A stretch of DNA of 64,000 nucleotides from Bradyrhizobium paxllaeri (GCF_001693515.2 NZ_CP042968.1:8313720-8377719), one strand, 5' to 3'; shown: positions 54,044-64,000, counted from the first letter of the stretch. Notes: generated by a model not told the origin, from the sequence alone. Made by a program: numbers and translations.

Positions 54044-55072
54044 TTGGTCGCGCTCCGCGGAAAAGACATCGACGCTTTTCTCGCCCGGCCTGATGCCGGC
54101 CGTCCCATCATCCTGCTTTACGGTCCCGACGCCGGTCTGGTGCGCGAGCGCGCCGACGCGCTGATCGCGTCGGCGGTCGACGATCCCAACGATCCCTTTT
54201 CGCTGGTGCGGCTCGATGGCGACGAACTGGCGGCCGAGCCGTCGCGGCTGGTCGATGAAGCCATGACGATCCCGATGTTCGGCGGCCGACGGGCGATCCG
54301 TGTGCGCGCCGGCTCCCGCAATTTTGCCAGCGGCATCGACACGCTGGCTGATTCGGCGGTGAAGGATTGCCGCATCGTGATCGAGGCCGGCGAGCTGCGG
54401 CCGGAATCGCCGCTGCGCAAGGCCTGCGAGCGCGCCAAGACCGCGGTCGCCATCGCCTGCTATCCCGACACCGAGCGCGACCTCGCGAGGTTGATCGACG
54501 AGGAATTGCGGGCTTCCAGTTTACGCATCGCTTCGGACGCGCGCGCGGTGCTGATGTCGCTACTCGGCGGCGACCGCCAGGCCTCGCGCAACGAACTGCG
54601 CAAGCTCGCGCTCTATTCCCACGGCAAGGGCGAGATCGCGCTCGACGATGTCATGACCGTCGTCTCCGACGCCTCCGAGCTGAAACTCGACCCGATCGTG
54701 GATGGCGCCTTTGCCGGCAAGCCGGATCTGGTCGAGAGCGAATTTGCCAAGGCCATGGTCGCCGGCACCTATCCCGGCGTGATCATTTCCGCCGCGCAGC
54801 GCCAGGCGGCCTGGCTGCACAAATCGGCGCTCGCGGTCGCGGAGGGCACGCCGGTCTCGACGCTGCTGGAAAGCGGCTATCCGCGCCTGCACTTTTCGCG
54901 CAAGGGCGCCGTCGAAATTGCGCTGCGCAATTTCAGCGCGCCGCGGTTGGCCGCCATCATCGATCAGCTCGGGACGGCCGCCCTCGACATGCGCAAGCAG
55001 GCCTCGCTGGCGTCAGCCATTGGGCTGCGAACGCTGCTGTCGATTGCGGCGAACGCGAAGCGGCGGGGCTAA
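54044..55072 (+). CDS. holA: DNA polymerase III delta subunit
   Basis: The start is TTG 54044 (MVALRGKDIDAFLARPDAG), 6 bp after lptE; no better start exists. The product has 342 residues. The AAA+-like clamp-loader wrench subunit is recognised from IILLYGPDAGLVRERADAL (P-loop-like but non-catalytic), DPNDPFSLVRLDGDELA, and IVIEAGELRPESPLRKACE. The C-terminal collar helices follow. It opens the beta clamp in the clamp loader. Confidence 0.94.
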   Translation: MVALRGKDIDAFLARPDAGRPIILLYGPDAGLVRERADALIASAVDDPNDPFSLVRLDGDELAAEPSRLVDEAMTIPMFGGRRAIRVRAGSRNFASGIDTLADSAVKDCRIVIEAGELRPESPLRKACERAKTAVAIACYPDTERDLARLIDEELRASSLRIASDARAVLMSLLGGDRQASRNELRKLALYSHGKGEIALDDVMTVVSDASELKLDPIVDGAFAGKPDLVESEFAKAMVAGTYPGVIISAAQRQAAWLHKSALAVAEGTPVSTLLESGYPRLHFSRKGAVEIALRNFSAPRLAAIIDQLGTAALDMRKQASLASAIGLRTLLSIAANAKRRG

Positions 55073-55215
55073 GCGAACTTCAGCAACCGCCATTGCGAGT
55101 GGCACCGGCCTATGGCCGACCCGGCTTGATGTAACGGGAATCTATTTCCTGGCGTGCGGAGCCGCCGGATGCAAAATCGCGAAAACAACCCCATGCAAAG
55201 TAAGATGGGCCCCGC

Positions 55216-56097
55216 TTAGCCCTTCTCCAATCGTCGCATCACCTCGTCGAGCTGTTCGAGGTTGCGGTAGCTGATCTGGACGGAGCCGCCGGGATCGCGG
55301 TGGTTGACGGTCACGGTGAGGCCGAGCGCATCGCTGACACGCTTCTCCAGCGCGATCGTGTCGGGATCCTTTGTCTTGCCGCCGCCGCGCCTCGCCTTCT
55401 GCGGCTTGCGTTCCGGCACGCCCTCTTCATGCGCCAGCGCCTCGGTCTGCCGGACGTTGAGTCCTTCGGCGACGATGCGCTTTGCCGCGGCCAGCGGATC
55501 GGGCACGCCGATCAGCGCACGGGCGTGGCCGGCGGATAATTCGCCGCTTGAGATAAGGGCCTGCACCTCCGTCGGCAATTTCGTCAGCCGCATCATGTTG
55601 GCGACGTGGCTGCGGCTCTTGCCGACTTCCTTGGCGATGTCTTCCTGGCTGCGTTTGAATTCGTCGGCCAGTGCGTGATAGCCCTGCGCCTCTTCCATCG
55701 CATTGAGGTCTTCGCGCTGGACGTTCTCGATGATCATGATCTCGAGTGCGTCAGAGTCGCTGACTTCGATCGGGACGATCGGCACCTCGTGCAGGCTCGC
55801 GAGTTGCGCGGCGCGCCAGCGGCGCTCGCCGGCGATGATCTCGTAGCGGTCCTGCGCGCCCTTCACGGGACGGACCACGATCGGCTGGATCACGCCGTGT
55901 TGCTTGACCGAGCTGGCCAGCTCGCCAAGTTCGGTATCGGAAAAGGTCCGGCGTGGGTTGCGCGGATTGGGCTTGAGAAACTCGATCGGCACCTTGCGCT
56001 GATTACGCGGCCGTTCGGCGTGCGCGGCCTCGCCGCCGACATCCCCGATCAGACTTGCGAGGCCACGGCCCAGTCGCGAACCTGTTTTGTCGGCCAT
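55216..56097 (-). CDS. parB: Chromosome partition protein ParB
   Basis: The ATG at 56095-56097 (MADKTGSRLGRGLASLIGD) is preferred as the conserved start; a GTG 24 bases upstream is possible. The product has 293 residues. The CTP-binding ParB fold has PRRTFSDTELGELASSVKQ and YEIIAGERRWRAAQLA (box II). The HTH (SQEDIAKEVGKSRSHVANMM) reads parS, and the C-terminal dimer domain follows an Arg/Lys linker. Two parS sites lie within 4 kb, at 57930 and 59889. A REP-like element separates it from parA. Confidence 0.97.
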   Translation of the reverse strand: MADKTGSRLGRGLASLIGDVGGEAAHAERPRNQRKVPIEFLKPNPRNPRRTFSDTELGELASSVKQHGVIQPIVVRPVKGAQDRYEIIAGERRWRAAQLASLHEVPIVPIEVSDSDALEIMIIENVQREDLNAMEEAQGYHALADEFKRSQEDIAKEVGKSRSHVANMMRLTKLPTEVQALISSGELSAGHARALIGVPDPLAAAKRIVAEGLNVRQTEALAHEEGVPERKPQKARRGGGKTKDPDTIALEKRVSDALGLTVTVNHRDPGGSVQISYRNLEQLDEVMRRLEKG

Positions 56098-56158
56098 TGC
56101 CGCCAACTCCCTAGGATTCACTTAAGCTACTCCGGAACTGAATTCGGTTGATCTTGCT

Positions 56159-56267
56159 GTCATTCCGGGGCGCGTCGTCAGACGCGAACCCGGAATCTCG
56201 ACGTCAGAGTTGCTTCATCACTTCGAGATTCCGGATCAATCCGCTCACGCGGATTGTCCGGAATGAC
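56159..56267. repeat. REP-like inverted repeat between parB and parA, family C
   Basis: GTCATTCCGGGG at the left and CCGGAATGAC at the right, with inner GAATCTCGA/CGAGATTCC. It is related to 30748-30787. Confidence 0.7.
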
Positions 56268-56277
56268 GTCGTACCTG

Positions 56278-57126
56278 CTAATGCCTCAGCTCGCGCTCGC
56301 GCTGGATCACTTCCGTTGCCAGCTTCAGATACGCTTCGCTGCCGACGCATTTGAGATCGTAGACCAGCACCGGCTTGCCGTAGGACGGCGCCTCGGAGAT
56401 GCGCACGTTGCGGGGGATCATGGTGTCATAGACCTTGCCGCCCATGAACTGCCTGACGTCGGCGACCACCTGGTTCGACAGATTGTTGCGCGAGTCGAAC
56501 ATAGTCAGCACGATGCCGTGGATCGACAGGTTCGGATTGAGCGTCGAGCGCACCTGCTCCACCGTCTGCAGCAATTGCGACAGACCTTCGAGCGCGAAGA
56601 ACTCACACTGCAGCGGCACCAGGATCGCATCCGACGCCGCCATCGCGTTGACCGTGAGAAGATTCAGCGACGGCGGGCAATCGATCAGCACATAGGTGTA
56701 GTCGGTGTCCGGCGCCACGTTCTTGTTCAGCGACGCAATCGCATCACGCAAGCGGAAGGCGCGGCCCGGCGTGGTACCGAGTTCGAGCTCAAGGCCCGAC
56801 AGATCCATGGTCGAGGAGGCGATGTGCAATCGCGGCACCGCGGTGGCAACGACCGCGTCGCGCAGCGGCGCTTCGCCGATCAGCACGTCATAGGTCGAGC
56901 AGCTGCGGTTGCGGCGATCGATGCCGAGACCGGTGGAGGCGTTGCCCTGCGGATCGAGGTCGACGATCAGGACGCGCTCGCCGATTGCCGCGAGCGCAGT
57001 GCCCAGATTGATCGCCGTGGTCGTTTTGCCCACGCCGCCCTTCTGATTCGCGAGCGACAGGATGCGTGGATGGGGCGGTGGAGTCTGATCCCTATCTTCT
57101 TGATATAACTGGTCTAATTCGCTCAT
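56278..57126 (-). CDS. parA: Chromosome partition ATPase ParA
   Basis: The start ATG at 57124-57126 (MSELDQLYQEDRD) overlaps the rsmG stop by 4 bases. The product has 282 residues. The deviant Walker A is LANQKGGVGKTTTAINL, the A' block is VLIVDLDPQGNASTGLG, and Walker B is YVLIDCPPSLNLLTVN. IRISEAPSYGKPVLVYD-type motif (VRISEAPSYGKPV) is at the end. It forms the nucleoid gradient that moves ParB-parS. Confidence 0.97.
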   Translation of the reverse strand: MSELDQLYQEDRDQTPPPHPRILSLANQKGGVGKTTTAINLGTALAAIGERVLIVDLDPQGNASTGLGIDRRNRSCSTYDVLIGEAPLRDAVVATAVPRLHIASSTMDLSGLELELGTTPGRAFRLRDAIASLNKNVAPDTDYTYVLIDCPPSLNLLTVNAMAASDAILVPLQCEFFALEGLSQLLQTVEQVRSTLNPNLSIHGIVLTMFDSRNNLSNQVVADVRQFMGGKVYDTMIPRNVRISEAPSYGKPVLVYDLKCVGSEAYLKLATEVIQRERELRH

Positions 57127-57821
57127 GCCCGATCGCCATGTGTGATCGCGGAGGGGTTGCGCCGCTCGATCCGATCGAGTTCGACGATCCAGCCGTGCCC
57201 GCCCGTGCGGCTGGAATGGAGTCGCGGTTGAATATTCCAATATTTAGTGGCTTCGGTCAATTCAGCCTCTACATCTTGGCCCTTGAGAAACAACGCTTTC
57301 GCACCGCTGCTCACGAACGGCTCCGCGAAGCCGACAAGCTGATGTAATGGAGCCAGCGCCCGCGCAGTGACGCAATCAACGCGGCTTCCAATTCTATCCA
57401 CAATATCCCCGATTCCCGCCAAATGCACGATGGCAGACGCGGAAGTTACGCGAACGGCCTCGCGCAGGAAGGCCGCTTTTTTGGCGTTTCGCTCGACCAG
57501 ATGGACGTTGGCACCCGGTGTTTCCGCCAGCGCGCAGGCCAGCACCACGCCCGGGAAACCGCCGCCGCTGCCGAGATCGACCCAGGTCTTAGCCGACGGA
57601 GCCAGACTCAAAAGCTGGAGTGAATCGGAGATGTGCCGCGTCCACAGATTCGGAAGCGTCGATGGCGCCACCAGATTCGTTTTGATCTGCCACTCCAGAA
57701 GCAAGGCGACGTAGCGATCAAGCCGCGCCTCCGTCTCGGGTGAAACGGGGGTAAGGGCTAGGCCATTGGCCTTGTCGGAGGGCAGGGGCGTGGAGAGGGT
57801 GTGAATGGCGGCTTTCGCCAT
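57123..57821 (-). CDS. rsmG: 16S rRNA (guanine-527-N7) methyltransferase
   Basis: A 232-residue Rossmann methyltransferase. NLVAPSTLPNLWTRHISDSL, then WVDLGSGGGFPGVVLACAL (SAM motif I) and VHLVERNAKKAAFLREAVR are the GidB/RsmG signature. It methylates G527 of 16S rRNA. A parS site lies between it and mnmG. It is coupled to parA downstream by a 4-base overlap. Confidence 0.96.
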   Translation of the reverse strand: MAKAAIHTLSTPLPSDKANGLALTPVSPETEARLDRYVALLLEWQIKTNLVAPSTLPNLWTRHISDSLQLLSLAPSAKTWVDLGSGGGFPGVVLACALAETPGANVHLVERNAKKAAFLREAVRVTSASAIVHLAGIGDIVDRIGSRVDCVTARALAPLHQLVGFAEPFVSSGAKALFLKGQDVEAELTEATKYWNIQPRLHSSRTGGHGWIVELDRIERRNPSAITHGDRA

Positions 57822-57929
57822 GGCGGTCCCGTTGGACGACTCAATCGTAGGCTGATCGGTGGAGCGAAGCGATACCCATCAATTGCTCGCGTGCAGAAGA
57901 TGGCCATCGCTCCACCCATCCCACATCGA

Positions 57930-57945
57930 CGTTTCACGTGAAACA
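57930..57945. promoter_or_regulatory. parS site (15/16 match)
   Basis: CGTTTCACGTGAAACA matches the consensus TGTTTCACGTGAAACA at all but the first base. It is in the rsmG-mnmG gap, 1.8 kb from parB. Confidence 0.93.
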
Positions 57946-57950
57946 GATTC

Positions 57951-59834
57951 TTAAGCTGTCGCCTTCGCGTTCTTCCGTCGCGCCTCGCGCCGCAGATAGG
58001 CCGCCAGAATTCCAAGCGCCGCCGGCGTCAAACCGTCAAGTCTACCCGCCTGCCCCACGGTCCGTGGCTGCGCCGCCTGAAGCTTTGACCGCGCCTCGTT
58101 CGAAAGCCCTGATACATCGGCATAGTCGATACCGGCCAGGACCAAACCTTCGTCGCGCCGGAAGGCATCGACGTCGGCGGTCTGGCGCTTGAGATAGACA
58201 TCGTATTTGGCGTCGATCTCGAGATGCACGGCGATCGAGGGATCGATGGCGGAGAGCTCCGGCCAGATGCTGCACAGGGTCGTCCACTCGACTTCGGGAT
58301 AGGCGAGCAGCTCAAATGCCGATCGGCGATGACCGTCGCGGTTGAGCGCAAGGCCATGCTTGGCCGCTTCGTTGGGCGTGATGGCCAGCGACCTGGCCAA
58401 CGTCTTGGCAGCTTCCAACGCAGCCATCTTCTCGCGATGGCGTTCAGAACGCGCCTGCCCCACGCAGCCCAGAGCGATACCCTTATCCGTCAGACGCTGG
58501 TCGGCATTGTCTGCCCGAAGTGTCAGCCGGTACTCGGCCCGCGAGGTGAACATCCGGTACGGCTCAGTGATCCCGCGGGTCACGAGGTCGTCGATCATTA
58601 CCCCGAGATAGCCGTCGGCGCGATCAAACACGATCGGATCAGCGCCTCCCGCCATCAAAGCAGCGTTCAGACCGGCAACGATCCCCTGGGCCGCAGCCTC
58701 TTCGTATCCCGTCGTGCCATTGATCTGCCCGGCCAGAAAGAGACCCGGCAGCCGTTTTGTTTGCAGTGTCGACTCCAACTCCCGCGGATCGACATGGTCG
58801 TATTCGATGGCATAGCCTGGCCGCACCATCTTGACCCGCTCAAGTCCGGGAATGGTCGCGAGGATGGCGAGCTGGACCTTTTCCGGCAGTGAGGTCGAGA
58901 TGCCGTTAGGATAAACGGTGGAGTCGTCGAGCCCTTCCGGCTCCAGGAAGATCTGGTGCCCGTCGCGATCGCCAAAGCGGACGATCTTGTCCTCGATCGA
59001 GGGACAATAGCGCGGACCGCTGCTCTTGATCTGGCCGGAATACATCGGGGAGCGATGGACGTTGGCCCGGATCACCTCATGGGTCGCCGGGGTCGTCCGC
59101 GTGATCCCGCATTGGATCTGCGGCGTCGTGATCCGGTCCGTCATGACCGAGAACGGCTCCGGCGGTTCGTCTCCGGGCTGCATCTCCACGGCGGACCAGT
59201 CGATGGTCGTGCCATCGAGCCGCGGCGGCGTCCCGGTCTTCAACCGCCCCAGCGTAAACCCGGCACGCTCAAAGGAGGCCGAAAGCCCCGTCGCCGGCGC
59301 CTCGCCGACACGGCCGGCGGGCCAGTTCTTTTCGCCGAGATGGATGAGACCCCGCAGGAACGTGCCGGTCGTGATGACCACCGCGCCGGCCGCAAGCTCG
59401 CGCCCATCCCCCAGTCGAACGCCCCTCACCCGACCGTTCGAAACGATCAGCTCATCCGCCTCGCCTTCGATCACGCTGAGATTGGCCGTCTCCAGGATCG
59501 CAGTCTGCATGGCCGCGGCATAGAGCTTGCGGTCCGCCTGGGCACGCGGTCCCCGAACTGCCGGACCCTTTCGACGGTTCAGCATTCGAAACTGGATGCC
59601 GCCGGCATCGGCCATCCGACCCATCAGACCGTCCAGGGCGTCGACCTCGCGAACCAGATGACCCTTGCCCAGACCCCCGATGGCGGGATTGCAAGACATC
59701 GCCCCGACGGTCGCAAAACGATGGGTCACCAAGGCCGTCTTCGCACCCATCCGCGCAGCCGCGCTCGCGGCCTCGCAGCCGGCATGGCCGCCACCGATAA
59801 CGATAACGTCGAAGGACTCTGCTTGGGAGATCAT
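57951..59834 (-). CDS. mnmG: tRNA uridine-34 carboxymethylaminomethyl synthase subunit MnmG
   Basis: A 627-residue FAD enzyme. [20 protein letters not shown] is the FAD motif at about 8-27, [20 protein letters not shown] follows, then PTGLSASF-type insertion and the redox-active Cys region ([12 protein letters not shown]). [20 protein letters not shown] is the second conserved block. With MnmE it modifies the wobble U34 of several tRNAs. It lies between two parS sites and before rsmG. Confidence 0.97.
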   Translation of the reverse strand: MISQAESFDVIVIGGGHAGCEAASAAARMGAKTALVTHRFATVGAMSCNPAIGGLGKGHLVREVDALDGLMGRMADAGGIQFRMLNRRKGPAVRGPRAQADRKLYAAAMQTAILETANLSVIEGEADELIVSNGRVRGVRLGDGRELAAGAVVITTGTFLRGLIHLGEKNWPAGRVGEAPATGLSASFERAGFTLGRLKTGTPPRLDGTTIDWSAVEMQPGDEPPEPFSVMTDRITTPQIQCGITRTTPATHEVIRANVHRSPMYSGQIKSSGPRYCPSIEDKIVRFGDRDGHQIFLEPEGLDDSTVYPNGISTSLPEKVQLAILATIPGLERVKMVRPGYAIEYDHVDPRELESTLQTKRLPGLFLAGQINGTTGYEEAAAQGIVAGLNAALMAGGADPIVFDRADGYLGVMIDDLVTRGITEPYRMFTSRAEYRLTLRADNADQRLTDKGIALGCVGQARSERHREKMAALEAAKTLARSLAITPNEAAKHGLALNRDGHRRSAFELLAYPEVEWTTLCSIWPELSAIDPSIAVHLEIDAKYDVYLKRQTADVDAFRRDEGLVLAGIDYADVSGLSNEARSKLQAAQPRTVGQAGRLDGLTPAALGILAAYLRREARRKNAKATA

Positions 59835-59888
59835 GTCGGGACTTCTATCGCGGAGTTGCCAGACCCGAAAGAAGAAGTTTGAGGAAAG

Positions 59889-59904
59889 TGTTTCACGTGA
59901 AACA
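59889..59904. promoter_or_regulatory. parS site (perfect 16/16)
   Basis: TGTTTCACGTGAAACA, a perfect palindrome and exact consensus, in the mnmG-mnmE gap. Confidence 0.96.
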
Positions 59905-59961
59905 CCGCCCGGATGGCCCGTCCTGTTTCGTGAAACATGGCTAGCGAAAGGTAAGCAAACG

Positions 59962-61293
59962 TCACTTACCTACGCAGAACTCACGGAAGATCACGTCGAG
60001 AATGTCCTCGACATCCACCCGCCCGAGCAACCTTCCCAGCGACTGTCCCGCCGCCCGAAGTTCCTCCGCCGCCAGCTCCTCACCCTCCCCGACCACCGCG
60101 ACACAGCGCTGCAGCGCAGCCACTGTCTCCTCGAGCAGTTTCCGTTGCCGGGTCCGGCTAATCAGTCCACCCTCGGTGCCGCCAAAGTAGCGTTGGGCGA
60201 AACCGACCAACGCCACGATCAGCTCCGGCACGCCGTCGCCACGGCTCGCCGAAATCTGGAAGCTCCCCTCCCCCTGCTCCTCGGCCAATGGCCGACCCGC
60301 CTCTCCGAGATCGATCTTGTTTCGCACCTTCCAGATTGGTGCGCCCTCGTTGTGTTCGATCGCTGCCTGCGGCGAGTCGGAAAGCCACAGCACGAGGTCC
60401 GCGTCCGCCGCGCGGGCACGGGCGCGGCGGACGCCCTCCTGCTCCACCGGGTCGTCGGTCTCGCGAATGCCCGCGGTGTCGATCACCGTCACCGGATAGC
60501 CGTCGAGATCCAGCTGCACCTCAATGATGTCGCGCGTGGTGCCGGCATGCGGCGACACGATCGCGACCTCGCGACGCGCGAGTTGATTCATCAGCGTCGA
60601 CTTGCCGACATTCGGCGGGCCGGCGATCGCGACGACGAGGCCATCGCGAAGCCGCTCACTCCGGCCCTGCCCCGCCAGGACTACCTCGATCTCCGCCAGC
60701 AACGCTTTGACCTTCGCCAGCGCCGGCGCGATCAACTCCGCCGGCACGTCGCCCTCGTCAGAGAAATCGATCCCGGCCTCGATCAAGGCAGACGCCTCGA
60801 TGATCCGCGCGCGCCAGTCGCGCGCCCTGTCGCCAAGCAATCCCTTCAATTGACGCAACGCCTGGTGCCGCTGCCGATCCGTGTCGGCGTGGATGAGATC
60901 GTCGAGGCCTTCGGCTTCGGTGAGATCGAGCTTGCCGTTCTCGAAAGCGCGGCGCGTAAATTCGCCGGGCTCGGCGGTGCGAACATCGTCGAAGGCCGAC
61001 AGCGTCGCGAACAAAGCTGATAGCACCGCGCGTCCGCCGTGGACGTGAAACTCGGCGATGTCTTCGCCGGTCGCACTGGCCGGACCGGGAAACCACAACA
61101 CCACGGCATCGTCGATCGGCCGCTGGCCGACATCCCGAAGCAGGGCGCGGGTCGCCATTCGCGGTGGCGGCAATTTGCCGGCCAGGGTCGTCACGACCTT
61201 TCCGGCCTGCGGACCCGAGACGCGCACTAAAGCGATCGCGCTCGGTGGCCGGCCCGACGACAACGCAAAGATGGTCTGATCCCGCGGATGCAT
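59962..61293 (-). CDS. mnmE: tRNA modification GTPase MnmE
   Basis: A 443-residue protein. The N-terminal tetrahydrofolate-binding domain ([28 protein letters not shown]) precedes a helical domain. The G domain has [15 protein letters not shown] near 224, [23 protein letters not shown] and NKIDLG. The C-terminus ends FCVGK, the conserved C-x-G-K. It partners MnmG in U34 modification. The order mnmE, mnmG, rsmG, parA, parB is typical. Confidence 0.97.
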   Translation of the reverse strand: MHPRDQTIFALSSGRPPSAIALVRVSGPQAGKVVTTLAGKLPPPRMATRALLRDVGQRPIDDAVVLWFPGPASATGEDIAEFHVHGGRAVLSALFATLSAFDDVRTAEPGEFTRRAFENGKLDLTEAEGLDDLIHADTDRQRHQALRQLKGLLGDRARDWRARIIEASALIEAGIDFSDEGDVPAELIAPALAKVKALLAEIEVVLAGQGRSERLRDGLVVAIAGPPNVGKSTLMNQLARREVAIVSPHAGTTRDIIEVQLDLDGYPVTVIDTAGIRETDDPVEQEGVRRARARAADADLVLWLSDSPQAAIEHNEGAPIWKVRNKIDLGEAGRPLAEEQGEGSFQISASRGDGVPELIVALVGFAQRYFGGTEGGLISRTRQRKLLEETVAALQRCVAVVGEGEELAAEELRAAGQSLGRLLGRVDVEDILDVIFREFCVGK

Positions 61294-61524
61294 GGCCTAT
61301 TTGTGCGGGAGGTTTTGAAAAGGCAACGCGATTCAATGCGAGGCCGGAACGTGCAGGCCGTATCGCCGGCCAGTCGTGAAAAGACGCGGTAGAAAACGCT
61401 GCAAAATCCGGAGAGACGCCCCTACCCCGACCGCCAAGGCCAATAAGTTATAAAAATTCAATGCCTTATATAGTTAACCAATCGCTAAGACCGATTTCCC
61501 GCGCTGCAGCGACGATCGCAGCAT

Positions 61525-61557
61525 GAAAAAAGGGCGCCCTGCGGTGCAAGGCGCCCT
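61525..61557 (-). terminator. Rho-independent terminator of rho
   Basis: On the minus strand, GGGCGCC, an 11-base loop, GGCGCCC, then TTTTTT. It starts about 23 bases after the rho stop. Confidence 0.88.
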
Positions 61558-61579
61558 CCCCTAAGCCCGGTTTGTCAGC

Positions 61580-62845
61580 TCAGGTATTCATGGAGTCGAA
61601 GAACTCCGAGTTGTTCTTGGTGTTGCGGAGCTTGTCGAGCAGGAAGTCGATCGCGTCCATGGTGCCCATCGGATTGAGGATCCGGCGCAGCACGTACATC
61701 TTCTTCAGGAGCTGCGGATCGGTGATCAGCTCTTCCTTGCGCGTGCCGGAGCGCGAGATGTCGATCGCCGGGAAGGTCCGCTTGTCCGAGACCTTGCGGT
61801 CGAGGATCAGTTCGGAGTTACCGGTGCCCTTGAATTCTTCGAAGATGACTTCGTCCATTCGGCTGCCGGTATCGACCAGCGCGGTCGCGATGATCGTCAG
61901 CGAACCGCCCTCCTCGATGTTTCGCGCGGCGCCGAAGAATCGTTTCGGCCGCTGCAGCGCATTGGCGTCGACACCGCCGGTCAGCACCTTGCCGGATGAC
62001 GGCACCACGGTGTTGTAGGCGCGGCCGAGGCGCGTGATCGAGTCGAGCAAAATCACGACGTCGCGGCCGTGTTCGACCAGGCGCTTGGCTTTCTCGATCA
62101 CCATCTCGGCGACCTGGACGTGACGCACGGCGGGTTCGTCGAAGGTCGACGACACCACCTCGCCCTTCACGGAGCGCTGCATGTCCGTGACTTCTTCCGG
62201 ACGCTCGTCGATCAGGAGCACGATCAGATAGCACTCGGGATGATTGGCAGTGATGGAGTGCGCAATGTTCTGCATCAGCACGGTCTTGCCGGTGCGCGGC
62301 GGCGCCACGATCAGCGCGCGCTGGCCTTTGCCGATCGGCGCGACGATGTCGATCACCCTTGCAGAAAGGTCTTTTCGCGTGGGGTCTTCCAGTTCGAGAC
62401 GGAAGCGCTGGTCGGGAAACAGCGGCGTCAGATTGTCGAAATTGACCTTGTGCTTGGACTTTTCCGGATCTTCGAAATTGAGCGTGTTGACCTTGAGCAG
62501 CGCAAAATAGCGTTCGCCTTCCTTCGGGCTGCGAATGTGGCCTTCGATAGTGTCGCCGGTGCGAAGACCGAAGCGGCGGATCTGCGACGGCGAGACGTAG
62601 ATGTCGTCGGGGCCGGGCAGGTAGTTGGCATCGGGCGAGCGTAGAAAGCCGAAGCCGTCGGAGAGAACCTCGACGACGCCTTCGCCGATGATGTCGATTT
62701 CCTGAATCGCGAGCTGCTTGAGAATGGCGAACATCAGCTCCTGCTTGCGCATGGTGCTGGCATTTTCGACCCCGCTCTCTTCGGCGAACGTGACGAGCTC
62801 GGCCGGCGTTTTCGATTTGAGGTCTTGGAGTTTCATTTCCCGCAT
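61580..62845 (-). CDS. rho: Transcription termination factor Rho
   Basis: A 421-residue hexameric RNA helicase. The N-terminal RNA-binding domain has [20 protein letters not shown] and [15 protein letters not shown]. Walker A is [16 protein letters not shown] near 180, Walker B is [17 protein letters not shown], and the Q-loop/R-loop region includes [12 protein letters not shown]. Length is standard. A terminator hairpin follows. A 257-bp gap separates it from hemJ. Confidence 0.98.
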   Translation of the reverse strand: MREMKLQDLKSKTPAELVTFAEESGVENASTMRKQELMFAILKQLAIQEIDIIGEGVVEVLSDGFGFLRSPDANYLPGPDDIYVSPSQIRRFGLRTGDTIEGHIRSPKEGERYFALLKVNTLNFEDPEKSKHKVNFDNLTPLFPDQRFRLELEDPTRKDLSARVIDIVAPIGKGQRALIVAPPRTGKTVLMQNIAHSITANHPECYLIVLLIDERPEEVTDMQRSVKGEVVSSTFDEPAVRHVQVAEMVIEKAKRLVEHGRDVVILLDSITRLGRAYNTVVPSSGKVLTGGVDANALQRPKRFFGAARNIEEGGSLTIIATALVDTGSRMDEVIFEEFKGTGNSELILDRKVSDKRTFPAIDISRSGTRKEELITDPQLLKKMYVLRRILNPMGTMDAIDFLLDKLRNTKNNSEFFDSMNT

Positions 62846-63102
62846 TGGGGTGGTCCTGTGGAGTATCTTTTGAGAAGGGGTGCGAGGTGGCTTCAGGAAA
62901 AAGCGGACACGAAAAAAGGAAGGTCCGCAGGTCTAAGCAAGGAAAGCGCCGGTGAGGCTTCAAACCTGATGCGGCGGCCGGTCCAATGAAGGAGCCGGAA
63001 CGCAGCCACATCCGCCTGCGTGGGGTGGGATTTCGATAATATAGAAAATCGGCCGCTGCTTCGCAAGCAGGTGTGAAACGGCCGAACCTTCGAAATAGCG
63101 TC

Positions 63103-63549
63103 CTAGAACGGCTTCACGACGACCAGGATGACTATAAAGATCATCAGGACGGTCGGCACCTCATTGATAATACGATAGAATTTCTGACTTCTGGTGTTCC
63201 GGTCGGCGGCGAAATCCTTGACCCAGCGGGCAAAAAACCCGTGGACGCCGGACAGGATGAGCACCAGCGTCAGCTTGGCGTGAAACCAGCCGTACCTGTA
63301 CCAATCCCCGCTCCAGACCAGGTAAAGGCCGGCCAGCCAGGTGACGATCATCGCAGGATTGATGATTGCCTTCAGCAATCTCCTTTCCATCACCTTGAAG
63401 GTCTCGGACTGCTTCGATCCGATCTCGGCCTCGCAATGATAGACGAACAGCCGCGGCAGATAGAGCATGCCGGCCATCCACGAGATGACGGCAATTATGT
63501 GCAGTGCCTTGATCCAGGGATACGCCGTAAGGATGGTGAACTCGTACAT
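63103..63549 (-). CDS. hemJ: Protoporphyrinogen oxidase HemJ
   Basis: A 148-residue membrane protein of the HemJ (UPF0093) family. Four helices are visible: WIKALHIIAVISWMAGMLYL with the conserved haem-binding His, INPAMIVTWLAGLYLVWSG, AKLTLVLILSGVHGFFARW, and VPTVLMIFIVILVVV. RLFVYHCEA and WFHAKL are conserved. It oxidises protoporphyrinogen IX in haem synthesis. The next gene leftward on the same strand is rho. Confidence 0.93.
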   Translation of the reverse strand: MYEFTILTAYPWIKALHIIAVISWMAGMLYLPRLFVYHCEAEIGSKQSETFKVMERRLLKAIINPAMIVTWLAGLYLVWSGDWYRYGWFHAKLTLVLILSGVHGFFARWVKDFAADRNTRSQKFYRIINEVPTVLMIFIVILVVVKPF

Positions 63550-64000
63550 TGCAGTCGCCCCGACCTTGCTCGCCCTGGAACGTTCGGATCATCCCGGCGT
63601 TGCGAAGAAGCTCTGCCAGCCGGGACGCAAGACATATCCGCAAAGCTCCGCTTCTCTAAACCAATAATTTTAGAATCTTAGGTTTGAGTCTAAGTGACGG
63701 TGATTTGGACTCACACAAAACCGTCCCGCATTTTTGCGCGGCTTGTTCACATCCAACACCAATTTTGACCGAGCACCGGATCATCCGGATAACGCCACTG
63801 GCATCAATCGCTTGCGATGTTTTGTGGCCAGCTTATGAAGAGACAAATCCACATCTTCTCACTATCATTGCCGCGAGGCGGCGGACTTGTCCTCGCGTGA
63901 GGCCCTGTGAAGAAACCAAGGGTTATCCCTGAGGCGATCGCGCAGGGTCCCACATCTCGGTTAAGCTCCACAGGATTCACAGGAATACACAGGGGTTCTG
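63550..64000. other. Gene-free right edge, candidate start of oriC
   Basis: No convincing gene (a frame at 63684-63932 is unsupported). The region is relatively A+T-rich at 63640-63800 and holds 9-mers close to the DnaA box TTATNCACA: TTGTTCACA (63743), AAATCCACA (63845), GGATTCACA (63973) and GAATACACA (63983). Its position beside hemJ, rho and parAB suits an alphaproteobacterial origin. Inference only. Confidence 0.4.

Noticed and set aside
59924..59937. Third functional parS site
   Set aside because: Centre is two bases short of consensus; kept only as an observation.
63684..63932. 82-codon frame at the right edge
   Set aside because: No ribosome site and no pattern; it lies over the DnaA-box-like sequences.

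Overview
The window reads as chromosome of a GC-rich alphaproteobacterium of the Bradyrhizobium/Nitrobacteraceae type. This is inferred from the tandem glnK-amtB pairs, the rho-mnmE-mnmG-rsmG-parA-parB order with parS sites (TGTTTCACGTGAAACA) in the intergenic gaps, the holA-lptE-leuS block, the HemJ-type haem gene and several REP-like palindrome families. No database search was possible; all names rest on motifs, length and gene order read from the sequence.

Positions 1-23,000 are accessory DNA ending beside a tRNA-Gly(GCC) gene (23053-23127, minus). From the left edge it holds: the 3' end of a gene whose product looks like a toxin tail, with a small immunity-like gene 4 bp downstream; a 1344-residue protein resembling the pore and TcB-binding half of Tc-toxin A subunits, with a PKD-like domain added; a secreted protein with cysteine-rich 13-residue tandem repeats; a secreted M19 (membrane-dipeptidase-like) hydrolase; a decayed stretch; an AlpA regulator translationally coupled to a PrimPol-VapE replication protein; and a defence module. 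That module is a four-gene overlapping operon (MORC/MutL-like GHKL ATPase, Z1 helicase-like ATPase, PD-(D/E)XK nuclease, AIPR protein), followed across a 667-bp gap by a C5-cytosine methyltransferase and a divergent Vsr nuclease. Architectures of this kind were described by comparative genomics of MORC-containing restriction-modification systems, so the module is a recognisable but unusual class.

Positions 23,000-46,500 are ordinary chromosome: a YbbN/CnoX thioredoxin, a LON-domain protein, an MHYT-GGDEF-EAL cyclic-di-GMP protein, a TetR regulator with two clear operators beside a small membrane protein, Trm112-like protein, a UbiH-type hydroxylase, TesB thioesterase, glnK1-amtB1 and glnK2-amtB2 (with a sigma-54 promoter), a GFA protein, a VapBC pair with a direct-repeat operator, a DapC-like aminotransferase, FtsK, LolA, XthA, a cNMP-binding protein, a CenR-like response regulator, an L,D-transpeptidase-fold protein and a hydratase. 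An IS110-family element (46.65-48.15 kb) with a structured 3' non-coding tail interrupts the series.

Positions 48,200-64,000 are YggS, a membrane diguanylate cyclase, leuS-lptE-holA, then the minus-strand replication/segregation cluster parB, parA, rsmG, mnmG, mnmE, rho and hemJ. Two parS sites lie at 57930 and 59889. The last 450 bases have no gene and carry several DnaA-box-like 9-mers, so the chromosomal origin may begin at the right edge.

The observations most worth following up are the reduced Tc-A-like protein beside a toxin/immunity-like pair, the MORC-Z1-AIPR-Dcm-Vsr module, the GGGGGCTTATT repeats around the AlpA/VapE cassette, and the structured tail of the IS110 element.
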